Shown one piece after another: positions 49,075-61,145 of a DNA stretch of 64,000 nt. The stretch's first letter is position 1, and every line of letters begins with the position of its first letter. Below the pieces are notes generated by a model. The model saw only the letters and a program-made list of their open reading frames with translations. It had not been told where the DNA came from and made no database searches. The stretch comes from Nannobrachium achirus. Its lineage: Eukaryota > Chordata > Actinopteri > Myctophiformes > Myctophidae. The position numbers and the translations under genes were made by a program. The stretch lies in contig OY997651.1 in the NCBI GenBank assembly GCA_963921795.1, positions 58,252,512 to 58,316,511 on the forward strand, written 5' to 3'.

Positions 49075-49672
49075 AAGAAAAGAAAATACTTGCTGAAACA
49101 CTTATCCACTCCTTCATCTCCTCCCGTCTCGACTACTGCAACGGTGTGTTGTTTGGTCTCCCCAACACAATCGTGGACAGACTGCAGTACGTTCAGAATT
49201 CAGCTGCCAGAGTGCTCACCCGTACCAGACGCTGGCAGCACATCACTCCCACCCTCAAACACCTCCACTGGCTTCCGGTCAAGTTCCGTATCACATACAA
49301 ACTGCTCCTCCTCACCTATAAAGCCCTCCATGCCCTAGCCCCACAGTACCTGTCGGACCTCCTCAAGGACTACTCCCCGGAGCGGAATTTGAGATCGGCT
49401 GACCTAGGGCTCCTCACTGTCCCTCCCAGCAAAAAGCAGACCCTTGGGGATAGAGCCTTCAGTGTGGCGGCCCCAACCCTCTGGAACTCCCTCCCCACAG
49501 CGATTCGCCAGTTGCCAACACTGAACTCTTTTAAGTCCGCACTGAAGAGACACTTATTCATTCAGGCTTTTGGACAATAATGTGTTTTGTATCTGTTTTG
49601 TTAAGCGCCTTGGGTTTTTTGAAAGGCGCTATATAAATTCAATTTATTATTATTATTATTATTATTATTACT
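49075..49672 (+). mobile_element. L2-clade LINE, 5'-truncated 3' end
   Basis: An open frame to the stop at 49580 encodes the C-terminal end of a CR1/L2-type reverse transcriptase protein: LIHSFISSRLDYCNGVLFGL, LQYVQNSAARVLTRTRR, HWLPVKFRITYKLLLLTYKA, DRAFSVAAPTLWNSLP and FKSALKRHLF. The 3' end GCGCTATATAAATTCAA followed by (ATT)n is the usual L2 tail. The open frame suggests a fairly recent insertion; the enzyme core was lost by 5' truncation. Confidence 0.9.
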
Positions 49673-50094
49673 GGGATTGTAAGAATTGTGGATTTTTTTG
49701 GGTAATTTTTCTGGAAAATAAATTTGTGTTGAGAAAATCATGACATCGTGAATCGTGAACCTTGGATCGTGATTCGAATCGTATCGTGAGTTGAGTGAAT
49801 CGTGACAGGCCAATTCCCTGGCTATAGGGTTGTATATATGGTTATTTATGTGTTATTTAAAAACACTCTGTAAGGTTGACTATAAAATGTAAAAAAAAAT
49901 AAAAAATAAGAAAAAAAAAAGTGGTTGCGGTTCCATTTGGACACAATCATGTTAGGGTCAGTCCTAACTGGAACCCGAAAACATCAAACCGTTAAAGCGT
50001 TTACTATGCAGCAACCCATCTCAGATGCCTTCCAGTTCCAGAGCTGTGGGTGAGCTGTGGGTGAGAGCAAAATGCATAACTTCCTGTCCATCAA

Positions 50095-50770
50095 ATGGTA
50101 TCAGCACTGGGGGCTTACACATTTATCCATAGTTTAAGTGGCAGAGATAGCTATACCTTCTTCACTGGCAAGAAGGCATGGTTCAAGGCCAGCATGTGTC
50201 TCGATCTCAGTGCACTTGAGGGGTTTGGTGAAAACTCTTCTGATTCTCTCTCAGATGACATCATCAATTGGGCACAAGACCTCACAATTATTTCTGTATA
50301 TGTATCCAAATCTGACAACCCAGAGGATTTTTACCTGAGTAAGATTAGAGTGTACAAGTTCCTCAATAATAGATCAACCCTCTTAAAGCTGCTGCCCTGA
50401 CAAAGAATGCCTTTGAACTGCACTTGAGAAGAGCTGCTCTAGCAACCATAAAAGTTAACGTGCACACATTGCCAAGCCGGATATTCTTTTTTGTTTGTTT
50501 GTTTGTTTTCAGAGAGTATGGATGGTCTCTCGGTGAAAGCAATGCAGTTTCCCTTGCATCTATCCAGCCAGCCTGGCCTGTGTCAATGAACAAGGCAATA
50601 TCATGCAGTTGTACCAACGGCTGCCAGAAAATAAAACTGTTCCTGAGTGAAGAAGGCAATTCCATGCTACTTAGGATGCCGGTGCCAGGGACTAGAGACA
50701 CGATGCAGCAGGATCAGTGCAACACATGACAACAGTGACAGTGAATCGTATTGTATCATGGCATCATTGG
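50095..50770 (+). pseudogene. Decayed ORF of a repetitive Cys-rich-tail protein
   Basis: One frame (to 50400) encodes YTFIHSLSGRDSYTFFTGKK, then WFKA and VYKFLNNRSTLLKLLP. It resembles the 'H..(T/S)GCD...F.GKGK..AWK' protein met in many copies in fish genomes, though the usual Cys is Arg here. About 50.42-50.75 kb continues in shifted frames with REYGWSLGES and a Cys-rich tail (CSCTNGC; KKAIPCYLGCRCQG), as in that protein. Frameshifts and an intervening TTTG repeat make it a pseudogene. Its function and parent element are unknown to me. Confidence 0.4.
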
Positions 50771-51381
50771 TTTTAGAAGTAGGCAAGACATCACCATAGA
50801 GGTCAAAATGAACCTTTTGTAGGACACCCTAATTCCGCCTCACTCTAAGTAGTCTATCTTTTGTGCTGTTACTTGAATGAATACCACTATCTATACTATA
50901 ATTTTGCGAATGTCTGAGTGAGTGAGTGAGTGAGTGAGTGTCTGTCTGTCTGTCTGTCTGTCACAGCGTTTCTCCTCGGTGGCTGGAGCAATTGATCTGA
51001 AATCGCATCACCATCAGCATATGAACACACCTGACATAACTGTGAAGCCCGTTTGTCACTTTCACAAATCGTATGCTGTATATTAGCATTTTTATGGTGT
51101 ATCTATATCTATTTAGCCTACAGTACCTTTTGTGACCACACATGTTAGGGGAGGGGCGCTGTTGTTCAGGCCATGCACAATCACACACAAGCCATTAAAC
51201 GAAACGGGTTTCTTACATTGATGCTCCTACATCATGCAAGCACCAGTTAAAGTTACTTTCCATCACAAATCATATACTGTATATTAGCATTTTTATGGTG
51301 TATCTACTATCTATTCTGCATCTAGCATGAGGCACATCTATTCTGCATCTAGCATGAGGCAACATGTTTAACCAGCTCTCT

Positions 51382-51467
<86 letters not shown>

Positions 51468-52370
51468 GCAGGCGGGTGGGCGGGCGGGCTGGGGGGGGGG
51501 GGGGGGTAGCCATTAAACGAAACGGCTATTTCTTACATTGATGCTCCTACATATTATCATGCAAGCACCAGTTAAAGTTACTTTCCATCCCTCATATACT
51601 GTATGCACAGTGCACATCCCATAACCCACACACTGCACATCATTTTGGAGCTCATATCTTTGAACGGGTAAGGGCTAGTGTTAATTGTTATAGACCTAAA
51701 GCTGAAATTGTTGGCAAGGCTGGGTGTGTTTGTATTGTAGTTTGTTTATTAAAATGTCATCTTTAAGACACATTGTGGACGTTTTCTCAGATTTTTCTCT
51801 GCAATCATCCCCACAATTCTAAATAGAATCTGAGGGAAAACGTAATACCCTACATTATTTATTCCTGCAGCCATATTGACAACATAGAAATGAAAGCTCA
51901 AACTGACCAAATGTGTTCATAATGCTTAAAAAGCAGACTTTTTGCCATAACAGTCAGCTGTCAAAACTCATTTTTTGGGTGGCGCCAATCTTGGAAATAT
52001 GCAAAGTAAAGGTCCAGATACATCCAATCATAAAGATAAGTATTCCATTGAGTTTCTCATGCTCTGAAACCATGAAACAGAAACCAAGTTTACATTTCTA
52101 ACCCAAAATAGCCAGCGCTATTTTCTGATATGGGCCAATATTGAGGCGGCCATATTGGATTTCCAGCAGCAATTTGACCGGGTATTCCATGTAGGTTGTT
52201 TTCCTACTGGGTCATAGATAATGTTTCTGGTGGCTTACCTTTTACAACAGGGCAAATGTAGTTCACTTCCCTTTGCCCCTGGCTAACTGTGATAACTGAG
52301 TGAAGTCCAGTCTCACTGTGATAACTGAGTCGCTGAAAGGGACAGTATACAGTATAGTGGTTGTAGACCA
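50771..52370. other. Intron; repeat with GTGA and CTGT tracts
   Basis: TCTATACTATAATTTTGCG at 50890 leads into (GTGA)n and (CTGT)n, a layout seen at some Helitron 5' ends, but no 3' end was found. Two diverged copies of CATTTTTATGGTGTATCTA follow (51090, 51290). GACCACACATGTTAGGGGAG (51134) recurs at 56435. 51.6-52.3 kb: nothing firm. Confidence 0.4.
51387..51507 (+). repeat. (TG)n followed by G-run
   Basis: About 39 TG units, then GGGC-rich sequence and a run of about 16 G at 51491. Confidence 0.97.
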
Positions 52371-54378
52371 GACTCACCCTCTGGAGAGAACAGTATAGAT
52401 ACTGGTTGTAGACCAGACTCACCCTCTGAAGGGAACAGTATAGACTGGTTGTAGACCAGACTCACCCTCTGAAGGGAACAGTATAGACTGGTTGTAGACC
52501 AGACTCACCCTAGGGGTGGGCGATACTGGATAAAAGCATTATCACGATATGCTTCATGCAGTATCACGATACACGATATTATCACGATACTGTTTTATGC
52601 GGGTTTTTAGGTTTATTATGATTATTAGACCCTCACATATATTCTATAGATAATCTATTCATTTGTATGCTGCAGATAGAAAGATAGATAGACTAATCTA
52701 TGATTTTTTTAATGATAACATTCAGATTTTTGATTAAACAATTATCATTTTTTACCTCAAAATATTTACTAGTTGGTGTGATGATGGTTCAGGTCATTCA
52801 AATGGGTCCCAGAAATGTTTTATGGGTTCCCTTAAAATGTTATCAGAGTGTTGTGAGCTTGTAGATCGGCTATATTCAAAACAATTTGGCGGGACCTCTC
52901 TGGGGGTCTCGACCCACAGGTTGACAACAACCCATGCCTTACCATTGAAACTTGAGGGAAAACAAATTACCTTATGGTTGGTTTATTAGACCCACACAGA
53001 TATTCTATAGATAATCTATTCATTTTTATGCTGCAGATAGAAAGATAGTTTTTTTTTAATGATAACATTCAGATGTTTGATTAAACAATTATCATATTTT
53101 ACCTCAAAATATTTACTAGTTGGTGTGATGATGGTTCAGGTCATTCAAATGGGTCCCAGAAATGTTTTATGGGTTCCTTTGAAATGTTTTTTGAGTGTTG
53201 TGAGCTTGTAGATAGGCTATATTCAAAACAATTTGGCGGGACCTCTCTGGGGGTCTCGACCCACAGGTTGACAACAACCCATGCCTTACCATTGAAACTT
53301 GAGGGAAAACAAATTACCTTATGACCAACCAAAGTCAGGAGGTTTGTTATGATACAAGCTTTATTTTTAGAGAATTACTCACTCATTATCATCCTAGCTT
53401 TTCGCTTTTCTACTAACAATAATGGCATGGTTTTTATGACTAAGCCAATTATGTAATAGATAAAATAGACGCAAAATAGACGCGACGATTTCACCGCGAT
53501 TCGCGACGACACACGCATGCATCAATGGTGAAAACATAAGCACTTTACAAATAGCAGCAAATAGCTACTTGTTTATAGTTAATAAAAACAGATGCATGGA
53601 TTTACACGGTGATCTAAATCATCTCATCAATACTGCCAGAACACACAGCTATGGATGAGACTCCAGCACAGTTCAGCTTTGCAAGCAGTGAGATGGCTGA
53701 TAGCGATACGGATAAGTAGTTTGCGTCCTGTTAGTTTAATGCATCCATTATAAAAAATATGCTTCAAAGAATGCAGGCCAAGCTGCATCACTGCTTTACT
53801 AAAGTCCCGTGAAAGTGAAACTAAATCGTGGACCACTGTGCCGTGCTCCTGCACACAATCACAACTCAGTCAGTGCTGTAGACACTCTGTAGCCTGTCTG
53901 CGTGCTGCACGGGGGAGGGGCCGTGAAAGCAGGGGACAGATCCTCAAACTATATGACACGTTGAGCCGCGACACGTTATAGCTTGTAGATCTGTTCTTTT
54001 TGGCGAATTACACCACAGTACTATAGAAGTATAAATTAAGCAATAGAGCTGCGACTCATGGAACGTGCACTCGCTGTATCCAGAGCCTTTTCTAAATGAC
54101 TGTTTGTATCACGAGAGAAACGATATTCTGAAATGGCCTATCGTGGCAAAGCTGTCGCCGAGACGATAATTATCGCCATATCGCCCACCCCTAACTCACC
54201 CTCTGAAGGGGACAGTATAGATACTGGTTGTAGACCAGACTCACCCTCTGAAGGGAACAGTATAGACTGGTTGTAGACCAGACTCACCCTCTGAAGGGGA
54301 CAGTATAGACTGGTTGTAGACCAGACTCACCCTCTGAAGGGAACAGTATAGACTGGTTATAGACCATGTTGACTCACC
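52371..54378 (-). repeat. 43-bp minisatellite containing exon 2's splice donor
   Basis: Each unit, on the minus strand, carries CCCTTCAGAGGGTGAGTC, identical or nearly so to the exon 2 end and donor. Units occur at 52371, 52416, 52459 and 52502 and, after a hAT insertion, at 54194, 54238, 54281 and 54324, leading to the exon border at 54371-54378. Periods are mostly 43 bp (43-47). Confidence 0.92.
52511..54193. mobile_element. hAT element inside the minisatellite
   Basis: The ends TAGGGGTGGGCGATA and TATCGCCCACCCCTA form perfect inverted repeats. The perfect 8-bp duplication ACTCACCC (52503-52510, 54194-54201) is part of a minisatellite unit. It contains an internal tandem duplication of about 360 bp (about 52.61-52.97 and 52.98-53.33 kb). 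No transposase. Confidence 0.95.
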
Positions 54379-54494
54379 CTCTGAAGGGGACAGAGGCCTC
54401 TCCATGGATCCTGGAGAAGGAGTCAGAGCTGGAGAGCGTTGGTTCTCCTGAACTCTCCTGAGCCGCGGAGAACTTCTTGATGAGAGCGCTTGAC
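54378..54494 (-). CDS. NLR gene, exon 2 candidate (Ser-rich linker)
   Basis: This is an open 117-nt stretch (one base, 38 codons, two bases) between an AAG acceptor with a modest pyrimidine tract and a strong donor GTGAGT. The peptide begins SSALIKKFSAAQESSGE and ends with SFSRIHGEASVPFR; it is Ser-rich with no recognised domain, so it would be part of the flexible N-terminal region. Both borders are phase 2, fitting neighbours at 55.7 and 46.7 kb. Its donor border is copied many times in the minisatellite immediately downstream (52371-54378). The call rests on openness, borders and phase rather than on homology I can name. Confidence 0.45.
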
Positions 54495-54787
54495 CTTAAT
54501 TGTCACAAATGAAACAGACATAATTAAACATGTTAAAACATTCATTGTTTTCTGTCATGCAGAAACTTTGTATCTCCAAATTTAGCAAAAATACCCGATC
54601 TACAAGCTCACAATGTGTCGCATCGCACTGTGTTGTGAGCCTGAAGATTGGCTATTTAGTGTGGTTAACTGTTTACAGACTAGGTTTGAAGGCCGCGTAT
54701 ATCAGAGCAATGGCCACCAAAGTGTTAAACACGACTTTAACACTGTGGCAACATCACTGCTTTGGCCATACAGTATGTGTGTAATGT

Positions 54788-54960
54788 AGATTTGTTGGGG
54801 GCCATGTGGGGGTCTGGTGTGGTAGATTTGTTAGGGGCCAAACATGGGGGTCTGGTGTGGTAGGTCTGTTGGGGGCCACACATGGAGGTCTGGTGTGGAA
54901 GGTCTGTTGGGGGCCACACATGGGGGTCTGGTGTGGTAGGTTTGTTGGGGGCCACACATT
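54788..54960 (+). repeat. About 39-bp tandem repeats
   Basis: Roughly five units of GGGGGTCTGGTGTGGTAG plus TTTGTTGGGGGCCACACAT. Open frames through it are by-products. Confidence 0.88.
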
Positions 54961-55204
54961 GTCATAGCAGACCCCTGAACAGTGTTTGTATCAGTGTGGT
55001 GTGGACCAGCCAGGGTTCGGTGTCTTTGTGTTGTCGGACAGACAGACATCCATCATTCTTTGTTTGTTGTAATATTAGTATGAAAGCGGCACCATGGCGC
55101 CAAAGGCTTTCTATCCATGCATGCGCTGTGGCCATCACCGGCTGGTGTTTCATTTTCGCTTGCTATCTTTTGTACACAGTACAATCACAAATAAAGCAGA
55201 CTAA

Positions 55205-55350
55205 GCACTGTGGTGTGTCTGTGTCCAGCAGACATGCTGCAGATCTGTGGAGCAGGAGCAGCACATTTAACTGGTAGAGGAGGTTATCACATGCTCAAAA
55301 AGAACAGATTTACAAGCTATCAACATTGTGCGATGGTACAGGATTTTATC
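55205..55350. repeat. Segment shared with 30361-30525
   Basis: Sister of the block at 30.4 kb; it lies in the intron between the exon 1 and exon 2 candidates. Confidence 0.6.
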
Positions 55351-55647
55351 GCTTCCATCGCTGAGCAGCCTCAACTACTGTTTACATTGAAGCTAACGCG
55401 TATCCGGTCGGATACGGAAACCGATCAAACCGAAAGCCGGAAATCCGACCGGAAGCACTTCTCCAAGGGTGATTAGAGACAGATTCGCGAATAAACAGTG
55501 ATTATACTCTTAAATGTTTTATAGCAATTCAAGCATATTAAAGTCTCTGGACTATCGGGCGTATAATCGAGGAACATACAGATTTTTTCGGGACTACAGG
55601 AGAGACAGTAAATGAGTTAACATTAGATCACTTTAGGATTGACATAC

Positions 55648-55751
55648 TGTGTGTGTGAAGGTCCAGGTGCATTACTGTCTGAAGGAGGTTCATCTGTCGA
55701 GCTCTTCACTGATGGAGACTCTGGGCTGTCTCTCTCCAGCTCTGTCTCCAT
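55648..55751 (-). CDS. NLR gene, first coding exon candidate
   Basis: The minus strand has an ATG at 55751 followed by 34 codons and two bases, ending in ACA before a good donor GTATGT. The peptide starts METELERDSPESPSV and continues with a DEPPSD...GPSHTQ tail, the Ser/Pro/Asp-rich style of fish NLR N termini. A CAG acceptor lies just upstream, with 5' leader from 55768, so an earlier non-coding exon is likely. The exon closely resembles those at 46617-46700 and 36371-36454, including the donor and the intron bases after it. It ends in phase 2, fitting the next exon. That it starts the same gene as the NACHT exon is inference from phase, strand and order; transcripts could instead join other NLR copies. 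Confidence 0.6.
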
Positions 55752-55817
55752 GTTGATCTTTATTCAACCTGTCAGGATTCATAAAGTACATCAGAAAACA
55801 GTAAATGCTGGATACAA

Positions 55818-55819
<2 letters not shown>

Positions 55820-55849
<30 letters not shown>
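55820..55849 (+). repeat. (CA)n microsatellite
   Basis: About 15 CA units. Confidence 0.95.
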
Positions 55850-55852
<3 letters not shown>

Positions 55853-56464
55853 TGAGAACTTAACCGAGATGTCAACCCTCATGCTTATGAGATATCTGGG
55901 TTGTAAGGCCAGATATCCCGACTCGTACGGACCGTGAACCATAGGAGTCGTGTCGGCCAGTGCCTCTGCTGTCATCTAAACTCAGGGTGCGATGGCCTCT
56001 CTTAGATAGTGCTCATTTGTGTACTGTGTGACATCAGTACCTGTCATACTGATGTCAGCAGTTAGATGTCTTTGCCGGTTCCATATACAGTATGGGGCTT
56101 TCTCCTTATATGGAGTATATCTCATCCAGGTCCAAATATGGAGTTTGTAAGGTCAGACTTAGTGGGCTGTGTCGGGTATCTCCATATATAGGAATATCTC
56201 CACATATGGAGTACCAATATTCAACTGCCCACGTGACGTGAAGGTGAACGAGGGTCTTCGAAACTATTACCATTAAAAGATAGTGTTACGTGAGTCCTGT
56301 CATATTTTGCATCAAAGGGCTGTCTGCCCCCAGCGGTATATGTGGCCGTGTGTGTATGCGTGCGTTCGTGCGTGTATGCGTGTCTGTATATAGCCTGAGT
56401 CTGTATGTAGCCTGCAATGTATGCCTTTGCTGACCACACATGTTAAGGGAGGGGCGCAGGCCAG

Positions 56465-56585
<121 letters not shown>

Positions 56586-57188
56586 GTCCACCGCTCAGTT
56601 CACACGTATGTGATTTTTTAAATCAGATCCAAAAGTTTTCAGCAGCTAGATCATCAACAGTTTGACATTGTTATGTCAGTTTTTGCTGCACAATGCCAGT
56701 CGCAAATTCCCTTCTTATGTTAATTGTTTGCACCTGCTATACAGCTGGGAACAGCAGGCGAAGATCTCCGCCAGGCCAGGGTTGTCTACCCATGCCTGTG
56801 AAATTCATAATCTGTCATAGTGGCCAATTAGAATGAAATCTGCTCAAACTGGCTGATATACTGCTACAGAACAATATATAAACATTTTATGTCCAAAACC
56901 GTTCCTTAAAAAGATCTGTAGTTCTGCTATTTTTACTCTTTTTACTTTTATAGTGCAACATACACTCTCCTATGATGGACTTTTTTGCTTGTTTATTATC
57001 GGGGAAAATAAGGGGATTTGTATTTTAGGGAAAAATTCAGGATCAAATTTGTTCATTATCCTTATGGGACTACTTGACAAATGTTCCGGGCCAGTGGTTA
57101 CAATGGTGGGGCCAGTGATCTTGAAAAGCCAGTGGCAAATTTCCCTTAATGTCTATTCCTGCACACACACACAATTGAACATTTATTT

Positions 57189-57583
57189 TAGGGCTGGGAT
57201 GCGATAAAAAAAAATCAAATTAATTACAGGCTTTGTAATTAATTAATCGCAATTAATCGCATTTTAATCGCATATTAATATTTGCCCCGAGAAGCATTTT
57301 TTTTCCAAGTAAAACACATTTTGTTGTACGAGTGAATCAACGAGTGAGTTTTTTAAATCTAAATTTCGCATCCACTGGGCCAAGCAAAGCGCTCTGATCG
57401 GCTACTTCTCCCTTTGCGTTTGTTGTCTCTTCTTGGTTGGTGCATCGCTATGATCGGTATACCCGAAACTGAAGGTTCTGTGGTGCAAAAACTAAGTGCG
57501 ATTAAAATGTGTTTACTTTTTTTAATCGTGTTAATTTTCTGTAATTAATTAATCGCAATTAATCAGTTAAAGTCCCAGCCCTA
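57189..57583. mobile_element. hAT MITE, TAGGGCTGGGA ends
   Basis: TAGGGCTGGGA is mirrored by TCCCAGCCCTA; the flanks ATTTATTT and GTTTATTT match at 7 of 8. Inside is rich in TTAATTAATCGCAATTAATC. Confidence 0.85.
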
Positions 57584-57722
57584 GTTTATTTATGTCCACA
57601 TAAGCAGAAGTACAAGAATGTACAAAGGACATAAACAATATCAGTGCAGTCAGATAATTAGGAAAACAGACAGTTACAAAGTGCATGTAGGGCAGAGCAT
57701 TGTTACATACAATACTGTTGGC

Positions 57723-58287
57723 TAGGGGTGTAACGATACATTTTAATAGCGATTCGATACATATCACGATACATGGTTGACGATACGATACATGGACGAT
57801 ATTGGTTCATTCATGGCGATACGATACGATTCGATTCACTGATTTAAAATCGATATAGTAACTATTTAGCAAAGAAATTAAATCGGTGTGAAAGGTGTGG
57901 ATAGTGCAGGTTCTTAAAGGAAACATGTATTATTGTGGATATAAATAAGTAAACGCTGTGATTATCTGCCAAATACATGGACATTGTATATTGACAAACC
58001 TGCACCTTGACATGAACCCAGAGATTACACACATTTATCCATAGACCAGTGTAGCTATATGGAATGGAAAAATAATTAAACCCCTCCTTTACATTTTTCT
58101 TCTTAAAAATGCTAAATACAATGCACAAGTAGGTAGTATCGATACAATCGATTCTTTGCACTGCCGATTCGATACGATACAAAATAAAACGATACGATTC
58201 GATTTTAGCTGTTTTCATTTCGATCTACTTCGATTTATTAAGTTAAAAACGATATTTCGATGCAGTTACTTTATTGTTACACCCCTA
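57723..58287. mobile_element. hAT MITE, TAGGGGTGTAACGATA ends
   Basis: Inverted ends TAGGGGTGTAACGATA and GTTACACCCCTA carry a perfect 8-bp duplication CTGTTGGC (57715-57722, 58288-58295). 565 bp. Confidence 0.93.
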
Positions 58288-59160
58288 CTGTTGGCATACA
58301 TGTCAAACACAGCAGACAACAATCATGGGTAAAGGAAACAACGCCTCCTCCAAATTGAGCGGCTTCCTATAATGGCTGAAACTGTTTGGCCCTCTTTTCG
58401 GAGAAGCCGGCCATTTGAAGGCCCCTCACAACCAACTTGTGCCCTAGGCTCCCAATGATAAAAACCAAAAGTTTACATCTGTAGCCTAGCTGTGAGATGT
58501 TTTTCTCTAGCCAGGCACATGCAGACATAGACCTCAAAGGGTGCTTGAGCACCTGCCCTTTTGGCCGTCAGGAAAAAAGTGCCCTTTTTCAATGAAAATA
58601 AAAAATAAAATAAAAAAGCCCCCTCTCTAAACTAGAGGGCATTATTCAAGAGCAGACCCGCCGCTACCAAGACGCGAGGGGCACCAAAAGAAGAAGCAGA
58701 AGAAAAATCATAATATTAACTAATATATTTGCTCCGCATCACACCATCATCAGCATGCGAGCGTGCACGATGCCTCTGTCCTGATCATGATCCAGTGCCC
58801 CTCTCACTCAGTCACTTTGCTCAGTAGCTGAAGAGGCCCCTCCCCTCCCCTCTCCTCTCCCAACGATGTGCATTTGTTTTGAAAGGTAAGATACATGACG
58901 ATGACCATGACTGTTTGCTGAGGTGTGCTCATTTAACATCAGTTTGCTGATAAATAATCCCCCCACCCAGGAATGTGGAGAGAGAAAGTGAGTGAACAAC
59001 GTGGTCACTGTCGGCAGTGTAAACGTACCTGAACTGTGTCAAACCGAATGCATAAATCCATAATAAGTAACATACTGCAGTCTGCAGTAACGTTAGCCTA
59101 GCATGTGTAGAAACAAACACACATTAACTCAATGGGCTCGCCTGTATGTGTGTGTGTATG

Positions 59161-61145
59161 TAGGGTTGCCACCTTTCAGAAACTGAAACTGAAGTCCCGA
59201 ACCCCTGAAATACATAGAATAGTTATAACTAACACACAATATTGTGTAAGCTTTTTGCAGTTTGAAATCGGCAATTGTTTCCAAAATATGAACAATTAAA
59301 TTGTATTCTAGGCCTATCCTACCTGACCTGGCGGAGATCTGTGCTCCGAGGAGCATTTTTCTAGTTTATATATATTTTTGCCGGGTCATTCAAGATTTGT
59401 GTTGTTGAAATGTTTCAAATTCAAAGACATTTTGAAATGGCAGCTCTACAAGCTCACAATGTGTCACATTGCAACACGTTGTGAGCTTAAAATACCTCTC
59501 CTATGTTATTTCAAATTTCCTTCTCGTGGATCAATAGAGGTTTATCTCATCTCATGTCACCTTATTGTATCTTATCTTGAACTGGTAGAGGGGATGCTGG
59601 TGGCTGCTGGTTCCTCCCACCAACCTGACAAAGGCGCACACAGAGTTTGGTGCGCTCGTGCTTTTTGTGTTTTTAAACGTCTCCTATTGAATTTGAATTG
59701 AACACATCTCTACTGTGAACTATCAGAGTATTATTATTAAATAACAAAACACTCGAGCTTATTTATTTGAAATTGCAATAGAGGATCAACCATTGAGTTG
59801 CAACAACTCGTTTTCGAGGGTGTCCTCGGCACATAGCACAACAAACAACAACAAGCTTGTAGATCGGCTCGCTTATGGGGTAAATCCGCAGTGCTCACCG
59901 CAACGCAGCGTAAATAGCCAGTTTAAGCAAGGCTACGGCAACGGCAGATGACAACGGTAATCGGAAATGATCCGCGCTCGATAGATCAACCTGCCGTCGC
60001 CGCGGCCGTCTCTACTACGGCAGAAGGTCCCTTCCCACGTAGCGCCTACTCCGTCTGCTGCATGTGCGCGTCGCCATGGGAACCAAAGCGTTCAATGAAA
60101 GGGGTGGGAACCCGTCGCGGCCGAGGCTTTGCTTAACCATTTTGATCACTATGGCGATTACATCATAGCAGCCGTAGTCCCGCCTCACGTTGCGGTAGTA
60201 GAAACGGTCTGCTTAACCCTTAAGTGCTGTTCGGGTCATTTTGACCCGTTTTACATTTTCATTTGAAAAAAAAAGGTAGAAGTTAAAAATGTTTCCACCT
60301 GAAACTCACTGGCCTTAAAGATTCTTCTGAGATGAACATGTAAAAAAAATATTTTTGCACTACACCCATGCTACACCCCCCTCATATTTTTTGAACCTTA
60401 AGTGCTGTTCGGGTCATTTTGACCCGGAAGCACAGAAATACACAGTATTATGCCAAAACACAGACACACAGTCACCCCCACTTCTAACACCCCCCTTCCG
60501 AAGCCCCATTCCGAACCCTCCCCCCCTTCCTATAAGCATGAGCAATATTGCCCAGTATTAAATGAAGTAGTTTTTTTTACATGGATTTCAGCTAAATCAG
60601 TAAAAACGCCTAGCTCTTTCAGTGTTTAATGTGATAGAGCAAAGCAGAAATGCAAACATTTACCAAATATATCATATGAATTGTTTGGTATTGAGTCAAA
60701 GTCAATGTATCATGATGATTTGTTAAGTTAAAATTTATATTAGTGTTGTTTTTTTTAAACCAAATATCCACCGGGTCAAAATGACCCGAACAGAACGAAG
60801 GTGTAGTGAATCTGAACAGAACTTAAGGGTTAATGTCGCTAATGACTGCAGGCAGCGGCTGTTGGCCGGGCTACAAGTGGACTCCATGGACACAGACTGA
60901 CACGTGACCAGCCACCGCACCGAGCCACTTGATGTTTTATGTTTACGCTCGCAGAATGTCCTGCTTGCCTCCCGCGAGTGCTGCCAGTTCATTATTGTTA
61001 AATTCAGTGTTTGAGTGACAGACCTTTATGGGGCATTTGAGAAATACGGAACAAACTGTGTTCCGTATTGGTTCAATGCGGAACACAACATTTCATTCTC
61101 AAATACGGGACAAATCCGTATTTTACGGAAAGGGTGGCAACCCTA
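59161..61145. mobile_element. hAT element, middle layer of the nest
   Basis: TAGGGTTGCCACCTTTC and GAAAGGGTGGCAACCCTA are inverse; the flanks TGTGTATG and TGTGTACG match at 7 of 8. It contains the TTAA MITE at 60217-60829. No transposase. Confidence 0.85.
60217..60829. mobile_element. piggyBac-type MITE, uninterrupted relative of 42412-44816
   Basis: TTAA on both sides, ends CCCTTAAGTGCTGTTCGG and its near-inverse. It lacks both insertions of the 42.4-kb copy. 613 bp; itself nested in a hAT. Confidence 0.9.

Noticed and set aside
50890-51510. Helitron
   Set aside because: Only a TCTATACTA-like start with CTGT repeats is seen; no CTRR end with a hairpin could be found.
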